Positions 11,191-19,060 of a DNA stretch of 34,897 bases are shown in pieces; the stretch's first letter is position 1, and every line of letters begins with the position of its first letter. The position numbers and the translations under genes are program-made. Source of the stretch: Perkinsus olseni (Eukaryota; Perkinsozoa; Perkinsida; Perkinsidae); contig JABANP010000538.1 of the NCBI GenBank assembly GCA_013115135.1, positions 1-34,897 of the forward strand, given 5' to 3'. The notes under the pieces are model-generated. The model was given only the letters and a program-made list of their open reading frames with translations, did no database searches and was not told the DNA's origin.

Positions 11191-11463
11191 TGAGCGGTTG
11201 GCACTGTTAGACCCTTTGAGATTCAGCGTTAACACCGGCAGACTTCTTAGCAAACACGAGGAGGCATAGGGTGATGGATAACTTGATAAGACATTAAGAA
11301 CAATAATCTCAATGATTGGGCAATGAACCGCAGCGTAAAGCACGCATGCGCGTAGCCTTCCTCATCAGATTGTCTCTTTTACTGGGACACCTGTCCCAGG
11401 TACGTGAGTCACGTGACGTGACATACGACTAGACTGAAAAAGGGGAATCAATAACAATGCTCA
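11191..11463 (-). repeat. 3' LTR of the gypsy-type element
   Basis: 273 bp; on the minus strand it begins TGAGCATTG and ends ACCGCTCA, giving TG...CA ends with a 5-bp terminal inverted repeat (TGAGC/GCTCA). It is homologous to 18542-18812 and 29003-29274. The gag start region it carries is shifted in frame by small indels. Confidence 0.92.
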
Positions 11464-11477
11464 GCCTCGCCCCCCAT
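11464..11477 (-). promoter_or_regulatory. Polypurine tract (plus-strand primer)
   Basis: On the minus strand ATGGGGGGCGAGGC abuts the 3' LTR start. A purine-rich run in this exact place is the expected second-strand priming site of an LTR retrotransposon. Confidence 0.75.
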
Positions 11478-11523
11478 AAAGCGAGCGTACTCACTACCAA
11501 AATGATGATAAAAAAAGACCCAC

Positions 11524-12031
11524 TCAAGGAGAGTTAATATCGTCGTCTGCCATCATTCTGATTCTCTGCAAGGCACGTTCCTTGGCAGCACGTTTAGGCT
11601 TGGGGTTGAGCTGAGGAGAGGAGTCTCGGTTGTCATCGTTATCGTCAGGATCATCACCGACCAATTCTTGAATAATTTTGTCGTCGTCCACGGGTCCATC
11701 ATCACCAGAATCATCTTCGTCCTCGTGGTAGAGCTTCAGGTTCTTGATGTGATGTTCCTCGACGACGTTAGTATCTTCATGCAGTAAGACTGCGAGACGC
11801 TTACCGATGATACGAATAATTTTGAAAGGACCACGAAAGCGGCGACTCCACTTATGTTCTCGACGACCCAAGGCCAGAATCTTTTCATCAACCTGGACAG
11901 CACGTTCGTTGCTGCGTTTGCAGCTCTTGTTGAGAACAGACTCGTAGGCGCGTTCGCGACGGTCTTGCCATATCGAAACGAATCGTTGGTGGAGTCTGTC
12001 GAGGCGGAGAGTTTTGGCGCGAGCTGTCGAC
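11524..12031 (-). pseudogene. Integrase C-terminal segment of the gypsy-type element
   Basis: The open frame continues from the foldback B target site at 12031 down to a TGA at 11524-11526. It contains a helical basic stretch, then RRFRGPFKIIRIIGKRLAV and HHIKNLKLYHE, the usual small beta-barrel (GPF/Y-type) domain that ends Ty3/gypsy integrases. A long acidic tail (EDEDDSGDDG and following) and a basic KPKRAAKER patch finish the protein. It is separated from the catalytic part only by foldback B; skipping one target duplication plus the insert keeps the same frame. Confidence 0.85.
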
Positions 12032-12397
12032 GGGGCGTATTACGATTCGTACACCGAAAACCCGTACACTATCGCTTCGTACACGGCTCGTACACTGAAT
12101 ACTCGTTCACTCATCGGATTCATACATCGTCATTTCGTACACTTGAGACTCGTACACGTAATCCTCGTACTCATGATACTCGTACATATAATACTCGTTC
12201 ATGTAGTAAGTCGTACACTTAAAGTTCGTACACGTGAACCTCATACACTGACAACTCGTACACGAGGACGACTCGTACACCATGCTTGCTGCGTCGCATT
12301 TTTGGACCGCGCGCTGGGTGCAATGACGGAGCGGAGGAAGTTATATTGTCTATAGGGAGCGAACTGTTCGCGCCACTCTGTGAGAAAAAGCTTATTA

Positions 12398-12470
12398 GTG
12401 TGAGTGGTATGGTGGTTAAGGTAGCGGGCTTTCGATCGGAAGACTGCAGGTTCGAGCCTATGTGCAGGGA
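12398..12470 (+). other. tRNA-like sequence with A- and B-box motifs (foldback B core)
   Basis: TGGTATGGTGGTTAAGG resembles the A-box/D-arm of tRNA-Leu or Ser genes. GGTTCGAGCC 27 bases further matches the B-box (T-loop) consensus. A CTTTCGA heptamer sits where an anticodon loop would be. The anticodon and acceptor stems do not pair well, so it is not a functional tRNA. It may be a degenerate tRNA-derived, SINE-like pol III promoter. Confidence 0.4.
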
Positions 12471-12532
12471 CTCCCTCACCAGGGAGGAAGCAGAGTGGCA
12501 TTAAAGGGCGCGAGAGCGTCTGGCGGAGCCGG

Positions 12533-12593
12533 CGCGAAAATTTTTTAGGCAAGTCGCGGAGCAGCTCCGCGACTTGCCTATAAAATTTTCGCG
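12533..12593. repeat. Long near-perfect hairpin in foldback B
   Basis: The GC-rich inner part GTCGCGGAGC-A-GCTCCGCGAC is a perfect inverted repeat around one base. It extends outward through AGGCAA/TTGCCT and AT-rich flanks to CGCGAAAATTTT/AAAATTTTCGCG. The 61-bp palindrome could extrude as a cruciform and marks the border between core and right arm. Confidence 0.85.
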
Positions 12594-12892
12594 GAGTGTA
12601 CGAGACGACGGTGTACGACTTGAAACTGGGGTTGTGTAAATAAAAGTGTATGAAATGCTGGTATACGAGTTGAAAGTGTACGACTATTATGTGTACCGGT
12701 GTTACATGTACGGGTATTACGTATACGAGCATCATGTATGCGAGTTTTAGATGTACGAATCTCTCGTGTATGAGCATTTTGTGTATGACTATTCGGTGTA
12801 CGAGTATTTCGTGTACGATTAGGAAGTGTATGAGTATTGGAGACATGAGTCGAAAATGTACGACTATTTGGTGTACGAAACGTGAACATCCC

Positions 12893-13122
12893 GTCGACGT
12901 CAGGTCAGTGGGCTCGTCGGTCTCGATGTCGTCGAAGTCGGGGTCGTCTTGTTCAACACGGAGTCGCGCTTGGAGAGCCGAACATGGAGCATAACCAAAC
13001 ATGAGCTCGTAGGGGCAGACGTTCTCCGCACCTTCGTAGTCAATGCCGTAGGAATTGATGCAGTTTTCAAGCATAGCGAGTATAACAGGGTCGTTCCATG
13101 ACCGACCTGAACCTTCTATCAT
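12893..13122 (-). pseudogene. Integrase middle segment of the gypsy-type element
   Basis: This 230-bp island lies between foldbacks A and B. Its minus-strand frame (13122 down to 12893) encodes the region after the catalytic Glu, including SWNDPVILAMLENCINSYG and CPYELMFGYAPCS. The latter matches the (S/T)P-(F/Y)-E-L-(V/L)-(F/Y)-G type motif found at this place in Ty3/gypsy integrases. Both borders are target duplications shared with the neighbouring integrase pieces. Confidence 0.85.
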
Positions 13123-13409
13123 GGGATGTTCACGTTTCGTACACCAAATAGTCGTACATTTTCGACTCATGTCTCCAATACTCATACACTTCCTAATCGT
13201 ACACGAAATACTCGTACACCGAATAGTCATACACAAAATACTCATACACGATAGATTCGTACATCTAAAACTCGTATACATGATGCTCGTATACATAATA
13301 CCCGTACACATAATAGTCGTACACTTTCAACTCGTATACCAGCATCTCATACACTTTTATTTCGTACACAACCCCAGTTTCAAGTCGTACACCGTCGTCT
13401 CGTACACTC

Positions 13410-13470
13410 CGCGAAAATTTTATAGGCAAGTCGCGGAGCTGCTCCGCGACCTGCCTAAAAAATTTTCGCG
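13410..13470. repeat. Long near-perfect hairpin in foldback A
   Basis: Counterpart of 12533-12593: CGCGAAAATTTT ... GTCGCGGAGC-T-GCTCCGCGAC ... AAAATTTTCGCG. One arm base differs (CTTGCC against CCTGCC), so the stem has a mismatch that copy B lacks. Confidence 0.85.
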
Positions 13471-13534
13471 CCGGCTCCGCCAGGCGCTCTCGCGCCCCTT
13501 AACGCCACTCTGCTTACTCCCTGGTAGGGGCGTC

Positions 13535-13605
13535 CCTGCACATAGGTTCGAATCTGCGGTCTCCCGATCGAAAGTCCGCTACCTTAACCACCATACCACT
13601 CACAC
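13535..13605 (-). other. tRNA-like sequence (foldback A core)
   Basis: Reverse-strand counterpart of 12398-12470: the D-arm/A-box-like GGTATGGTGGTTAAGG is kept and the B-box is AGATTCGAACC. GCGG/CCGC could pair around the would-be anticodon loop, but a normal cloverleaf does not form. It is likely a decayed tRNA-derived promoter rather than a gene. Confidence 0.38.
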
Positions 13606-13971
13606 TAATAAGCTTTTTCTCACAGAGTGGCGCGAACAGTTCGCTCCCTACAGACAATATAACTTCCTTCGCTCCGTCATTGCACCCAGCGCGCGGTCCA
13701 AAAATGCGACGCAGCAAGCATGGTGTACGAGTCGTCCTCGTGTACGAGTTGTCAGTGTATGAGGTTCACGTGTACGAATTTTAAGTGTACGACTTACTAC
13801 ATGAACGAGTATTATATGTACGAGTATCATGAGTCCGAGGATTACGTGTACGAGTCTCAAGTGTACGAAATGACTATGTATGAATCCGATGAGTGAACGA
13901 GTATTCAGTGTACGAGCCGTGCACGAAGCGAAAGTGTACGGGTTTTCGGTGTACGAATCGTAATACGCCCC

Positions 13972-16900
13972 CTATCATCCGAACTAGAGTAGAGTTGACC
14001 ACCCTGTGGCGGGTCTCGACCCAGCCTAGAGTCCAGGGTGCTCTTGGTGCTGAGTACTTCATTTTTAGTCCATGAAGACGGCAGTACTCTGTCATATACT
14101 TGCTAAGATGGGCCTTGGCTCGATCGCATCGGAGTCGAACTGGATAGCCAAAGCGGTTGAATATCACTGAGAGACCGTCACAGATATCCTTTGCCTTAAA
14201 CGACCCAGATAATGGGTATATAGCTGTAAAACTTGAATAGGCACAAGTCACTGTAAGAAGACTGGCCGTAACAGGAGCAGAGTCGGAGCCAACGGATGCT
14301 CTCACGGGTCCAATGAGATCTATCCCAACTTCGAACCATGTTTTAGCCTCAACCTTACGGGAGCCTGGGGGTGGTAGCTGTTGGCCTTCAGGATCGACAA
14401 GTTGGCAAGAATCACAGCGACGGACGACCTGGCCGGCAAAACGTTTCATTGAAGGGAACCAACAGAAGTTCGACAGACGTGAGGTAACGTTGGGCGACTT
14501 GCCATGACTGCTCTCGAGGTGCACCTCCTTTACCAGAGCTTCTCGGAACTCCTTCGGTATAAACAATTGTAAGACCACTCGCCCCCCTAGATCATGTCGA
14601 ATACGTCTAAGTAGTAAGCCAGGTTCACCTTTTGACCAGAAGAAACCGGGCTTTGTCGATAGCTGTAGAGCCTCGGGGTCGGTGGATGATACGGTCTTGA
14701 GAGCGGGTAAGTCCAGGTACTTCTTGATGCCATCAGACCAGCTTGGAGAATCACCATCATCATCGCTATCGGTGTCGTTGTTGGGGAGGGCTTCCTCGTC
14801 GACGTCGTCTTCAGGGGTGGCGACCTTGAAGTTGACAATGTTGGGTTCTTCATCGTGGTTCTCGTTGTGGGAGACGGTGCACTCTCGGGCTAGGGCGTCA
14901 ATGAGAGCAACTGTAGGGGAGGTTCTTGGCAGCCATAGGATTTTCTCGACGGTAGAGATGTAGTTAGAGTAGAGAGAATGCCATGCTCCGCAAAAGTCGG
15001 TGATTGCAGATTGCCATTCCCGGGTGGTGTTGACGTTATCAGTGACGCCATAGACGAGGCCTGCCAAGACACCGGAGTTGCGATTGGCGAAGAGGATTTG
15101 GGCAGCTCTCTCACGGAAGGTAGACGAACGGGTTAATGCTAGAGCTGATCCAGGGAAGGAGTTGCTATGGAAGGATCCACCGTCGAATGCGGCAGGAAGG
15201 CACAGTATCTCATAGTCCTCGCGGTCAACGACGATGTTTTCACGCCTGCAGAGGTCCACGAGGTCCTTGAAGAAAGGTCCGAGTACCGCTACGTTGGCTT
15301 CCTTGAGGAAGTTGTTCGGCACTTGTATAACCGATATAGCTACACCAGCCCAGTTGTCGACGTTGGCATCCGTGACCAGAAGAGTAGCTATCGCCCATGG
15401 GCGGAACAGGTACAGACTTGGGAGTCCACGAACGTAGAGATGACCCAGGGACCGTAGTGGAGACTTGGCGTCGTTGCAGAGGAGATCGAAACTAGCATCA
15501 GCTTGAGAGGCCTTGCCGATGATCGAGTAAAGGTGAGCAAGGGCTTGCTGGCCTTCGGGAGGGAGCCATTGTTTGCAGTACTGGAAAGTTCCGGCCCAGC
15601 GTCGAAGAAGTCGTAGGAGAACGTTGAGGTCAGTAGCGTCGTCAAGCTCACGAAGGCAATGATCGATCGCCTTTTCATCGATGGAGTGCTTCGGCGCTGG
15701 CAGTATCGTGTGGGAGTCCGCCTTCAAACCGCAGAAGGTGATAGTAGGGCCGTCGCCGCACTTGTCCTCCCGAACGGTGAAGCTGTAATGCCTAAAGAGG
15801 TCGATCACGCGCCTCTGTAGAGCAAGGCATGCCTCCTTCGAGTGGGACCCTATGATCACGTCATCTTGAACATGGCAGATGTGACTGCCTGGTGGGACCG
15901 TCAACTTGTTGAGAACGTAACGAACGCTTCTCGCGAAGACCAGACTGCTCCATCGCCATCCTTGGATCAGGCATCTCCCGGCATAGATTCTTGGACGATT
16001 TTCACCGGGTACAGAGACCCGGATCCCGAAGAGTTTATCACCGAGCGCCGAGTCGATGGAGATACTGCTGAAGGCATCAGCCAGATCAATTTTAGCAAAC
16101 CATTGACGGCTCGATGGAGGAAAATCACGGAGCAGCATAGCGGCAGTATCCTGGAACTGGTAAGGCCGTTGAGGAGCGGCAAGGTTCTTGGAGTGAACCG
16201 TACGGGGTGCAATCCAGATACCATCACGGAGTTGGAGTTCATTTACGCTTCTGAGATCGATGGTCAGGCGGTATCGGTTGACATCAGACTCCGGTATAGG
16301 GTGTCGACGGACACGGAGACCGTCTTGTTTATCCACCAGTACAGGCTCATTGATGCACATGATCTTATGCTCGTCGTCAGGTGATACTCGTGCCAGCTTA
16401 CCGTCGGTCACCATGCGATCGCAGACGTCAGCGAGGATGTACCGATCAGTAGTGCTGCGACTACGAGAGCTCTCACTTCGAGGCATGACAGTTGCCGTCT
16501 CGAGCATGGGGATGTTGGCCTTCAACTTGATGGTGCCATTATCGTTGGGGATCTCGTCGAACAGAGGTTGGTTACCCGAAGCCGGAATGCGAAGAAAGGG
16601 GAGAGCCGGTCTTCCGAAGAGTAACCGCGGGGTGCATGGCCGTGCCACCAAGAAAGGGAGCTCGATGACCTGAGAGCTGGAGTCAACGTCGGTATGACCG
16701 TCGTCGGAACAGAGGCGGAATCTCAGCAGTACAGCGGTGTTATGATGCTGGACCTCATTGTTGCCGAAGACAGTGCGATAGGTGACCTTGGTTGGACGTT
16801 CCTCGTAACGAACGCCTCGTAGACGAAGGTCTTCAAGGAGTGTGGAGTCGATGTAACAAGCACCTGCGCCATTATCGATCTGGGCGCGACAGAGTACACC

Positions 16901-17290
16901 TTGATGGTCGTTGTCGGCAACAGGCAAGACGCGACAGTATTGGTGTAAAGGAGGAAGTATCGGGACATCAAGCGATTCCCCAACGGTAACCAGTTTGAGG
17001 TCGGTGTTGCAAGCGGCATTCAAGTAGGAGAAGGAAGCATCAACTTGAGTTGCCATGAGTGCCGACTCTGTCGTTGCCGATTCTTTAGGTCCCGAATCTG
17101 CATTGTTTGGCGCCGTGGTAGATGTAGTCGATTGATGGTTTACAGCTGGCTCGATACATACGCCAGCCATGTGACCAGGTTTGCGACACCTCGGGCAAGG
17201 AGTGAGGAGAGTACGCATGCAGTCAGCGATGGAATGACTGAAATCCCCACATTTACCGCACCTCTTGTTGAGCTGGTAATCGATAGCAGT
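13972..17290 (-). pseudogene. pol: Pol of the gypsy-type element: zinc knuckles, protease, RT, RNase H, integrase catalytic core
   Basis: One long minus-strand frame. At the start are two CX2CX4HX4C zinc knuckles (CGKCGDFSHSIADC, then CPRCRKPGHMAGVC), which formally end Gag. Numbering from the Met at 17218, the protease motif is DNGA (115-118) with LLFGRPAL at about 199-206. RT motif A AKIDLADAF has Asp378, and the catalytic pair is VQDD (450-453) rather than the usual YXDD. RNase H carries Asp617, Glu667 or Glu670, Asp727 and a DALAREC end (774-780). The integrase zinc site is His900, His905, Cys935, Cys938, followed by the catalytic triad Asp967, Asp1032, Glu1068 with the exact D35E spacing. 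The frame is then interrupted at the CTATCAT site by foldback A; the last ~32 residues of the raw ORF come from the insertion. Up to this point the enzyme residues look intact. Confidence 0.93.
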
Positions 17291-18616
17291 TACCCTTGCG
17301 AATGTTGGAAGTGGTAGTGGTCATCTTATTGTTGTCGGACTGAACAACTTGCGAATTACCAGGAGGGTGCTCGGTTGGAGGCGGCATCGACAAGTCTTCG
17401 CCAGTAGTCAGGATATTACCGGAGGCAGCATGGGAGTACCTCTTCCTCTGGGCATCCCAATCAGTGAGAAGCTCGGCGAGCTCGTTAATATTGCTGACGT
17501 TAGGCCATACCGAACAAGCTTGCTCTCGATAGTGAGCAGACAGACCTCTGATGAACAGTTGCTTCTCCTGGTAGGGAGTATGATGGATACCGATGTCGAA
17601 GCCCTCATCGAGAACCGCACGGAGTCGGTCAACGAAACTCGTAGGGGTTTCAAGCTTCTCCATCTTCAGGGCGTCAATCCTGGGTACGAACTTGCCGTCA
17701 TTGTTGGTCGTCTTATACCTGGCCCGCAGGAAACGGTCAGCTTCCTGTAGCTTCTGGAGTGGATCGCCAGTAGAGAGCCCAACACGACGGATGTGTTAAC
17801 TGAGCTGCTTGTAGACCGACGAATCGAGACACTGAGTCAGGTACAAGTAAGTGTCGGCGGCGTTGAGGTGGAAGTCGGCAGCAGTAGAGGATATGTCAGA
17901 CAGAAGACACACTATGGGGCGCACATCTTGTTGGCCACAATACTTTCCACCATCAGGCAGAGGTACCTTTGATAGAGCGCTCAAGCCACGATACAGAGTG
18001 CCGGAATCCACAGAGCCCGGAGGCGGAGGAGAGACATGATGTAGGTGGTCACCGAGGGACGACCGAAAAGCTTGCGAAGCGACACCATCTGGTGGGTATA
18101 CATACGGGTCGGCTACATTAGAGGGATGAGGTCCCTGTGGAAGCCCGTCATTAGGAGCGGCGAAAGTGGGAGCAGGTGTACCGCCGAAGGTGGGAGCAGG
18201 AGTACCGATGGAGTCCCATGTGCTGACTGCCGTTGTGTCGTGGACAATGGTGAGAACCATCTCTCATCTGGATGACCCGTAGGATCATCAGAGTTGTCGA
18301 ACGTAGCGATCGGCGAAGGAGCTTTCCCCGTACGGCAGCGACGGAGTTGAACCTTAAGTATGAGGTCGGGTAGGTCGTTGTCGTCGAGATACCATAGGTC
18401 GCCCTCCTCGAGTTTGTGAGCTAAGATGAAGGCATGTAGGGCCTCGAACTCATCACCGAGAAGAAGTTGATCGTTAGGAGTGGCGGCGGGATTGGCATCG
18501 GAGTTGCTTTCGTTGCCTTGCCCGAGTTCTCCACCAATAGCTGAGCGGTTGGCACTGTTAGACCCTCGAGATTCAGCGTTAACACCGGCAGACTTCTTAG
18601 CAACACGAGGAGGCAT
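17253..18616 (-). pseudogene. gag: Gag of the gypsy-type element, frameshifted
   Basis: Starts with the ATG at 18616, which lies inside the 5' LTR (first ~25 codons are LTR-encoded: MPPRVAKKSAG...). The protein is Ser/Asn-rich at the N-terminus, then acidic and helical (LLLGDEFEALHAFILAHKLE), then Pro-rich, then a capsid-like helical part (SFVDRLRAVLDEGF, QLFIRGLSAHYREQ, LAELLTDWDAQRKRYS). To read it through requires a -1 shift near 18245, passing an in-frame TAA at 17796-17798, and a +1 shift near 17290 into the zinc-knuckle frame. One of the shifts might be programmed, but a stop plus two shifts is more simply explained as decay. Confidence 0.8.
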
Positions 18617-18812
18617 AGGGGTGATGGATAACTTGATAAGACATTAAGGACAATAATCTCAATGATTGGGCAATGAACCGCAGCGTAAAGCACGCATGCG
18701 CATAGCGTTCCTCATCAGATTGTCTCTTTTACTGGGACACCTGTCCCAGGTACGTGAGTCACGTGACGTGACATACGACTAGACTGAAAAGGAGAATCAG
18801 TAACAATGCTCA
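18542..18812 (-). repeat. 5' LTR of the gypsy-type element
   Basis: 271 bp, TGAGC...GCTCA ends, homologous to 11191-11463 and to the solo LTR at 29003-29274. It contains the gag ATG 75 bp before its 3' end. Internal palindromes include GGGACACCTGTCCC and CACGTGACGTG. The sequence immediately inside (TGGTGGAGAACTC, about 4-5 bases from the LTR end) is in the right place for a tRNA primer site but is not a clear match to a common one. Confidence 0.92.
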
Positions 18813-19060
18813 CTTTCTTCACTGAGAAGCACCTGAGCGCGAAGTGCTTCCCTGTGCAACAATTTGCTCTGAAGACCACTTGCGTCCTCCCTTGTATTGA
18901 TCTGCGAAGGGCGAATGATCTTTCGCCCAAGTTGGAAGCTGCAGCACCGACTGGGGTAGGGCCGACGTCAATCAGTGATGCTATTCTCAAGCGTCACACA
19001 TCGGACGTACATCGGCTCACACATTGGCGTGAACAATATGATTTCGAAGGTGCCGGGTAG
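18813..19060 (+). other. Flank of the LTR element with a foldback fragment (copy D)
   Basis: A short open frame (18806-19060) has no recognised domain. Bases 19006-19045 match the core of foldback copy C (10498-10537) in reverse with one difference, so a fragment of a TCGTACAC-type element ends here, cut by the X insertion at 19061. Confidence 0.5.

Larger units (their letters stand above)
12032..12892 (+). mobile_element. Foldback element copy B (TCGTACAC subfamily), 861 bp
   Basis: Flanked by GTCGAC duplications (12026-12031 and 12893-12898; GTCGACG if one G is assigned to the target). Its ends are imperfect inverted repeats: GGGGCGTATTACGATTCGTA on the left and, read inward from the right, GGGATGTTCACGTTTCGTAC. 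The left arm (12037-12283) has TCGTACAC units every 15 bp and the right arm (about 12596-12890) has the reverse complement. The core (12284-12595) carries a tRNA-like stretch and a long perfect hairpin. It is the inverted twin of copy A. No transposase is encoded; ORFs across it are pentapeptide repeats produced by the 15-bp period. Confidence 0.88.
13123..13971 (-). mobile_element. Foldback element copy A (TCGTACAC subfamily), 849 bp
   Basis: Flanked by perfect CTATCAT duplications (13116-13122 and 13972-13978). It is the reverse-oriented twin of copy B: the GGGATGTTCACG terminus is on the left here and the CGTAATACGCCCC terminus on the right. The left arm (13130-13405) is a clean series of 15-bp units (TCGTACACNNNATAC type). 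The hairpin is at 13410-13470, the tRNA-like stretch (reverse) at 13535-13605, and the right arm at about 13718-13955. A and B are close but not identical, so they are separate or anciently split insertions. No coding capacity is recognised. Confidence 0.88.
11191..18812 (-). mobile_element. Ty3/gypsy-type LTR retrotransposon carrying two nested foldback insertions
   Basis: On the minus strand the order is LTR, gag with two zinc knuckles, protease, reverse transcriptase, RNase H, integrase, polypurine tract, LTR. Integrase placed after RNase H identifies the Ty3/gypsy order. The LTRs (18542-18812 and 11191-11463) differ by roughly ten small changes. The element is 7.6 kb including ~1.7 kb of two later insertions (12032-12892 and 13123-13971). 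Flanking bases (TTTT on the left, CTTT on the right) are only an imperfect target duplication. Gag has frameshifts and one in-frame stop, so this copy is defective even without the insertions. Confidence 0.92.

Noticed and set aside
12037..12283. CRISPR-like array interpretation of the 15-bp units
   Set aside because: Units are too short and degenerate, have no distinct repeat and spacer parts, occur in inverted pairs inside mobile elements, and the genome is eukaryotic.
12241..13762. ORFs rich in VHxxL, YTxxT or RCTxx pentapeptides on both strands
   Set aside because: Produced by the 15-bp period of the foldback arms; the same DNA gives repeats in several frames, and the ORFs start or end inside integrase sequence.
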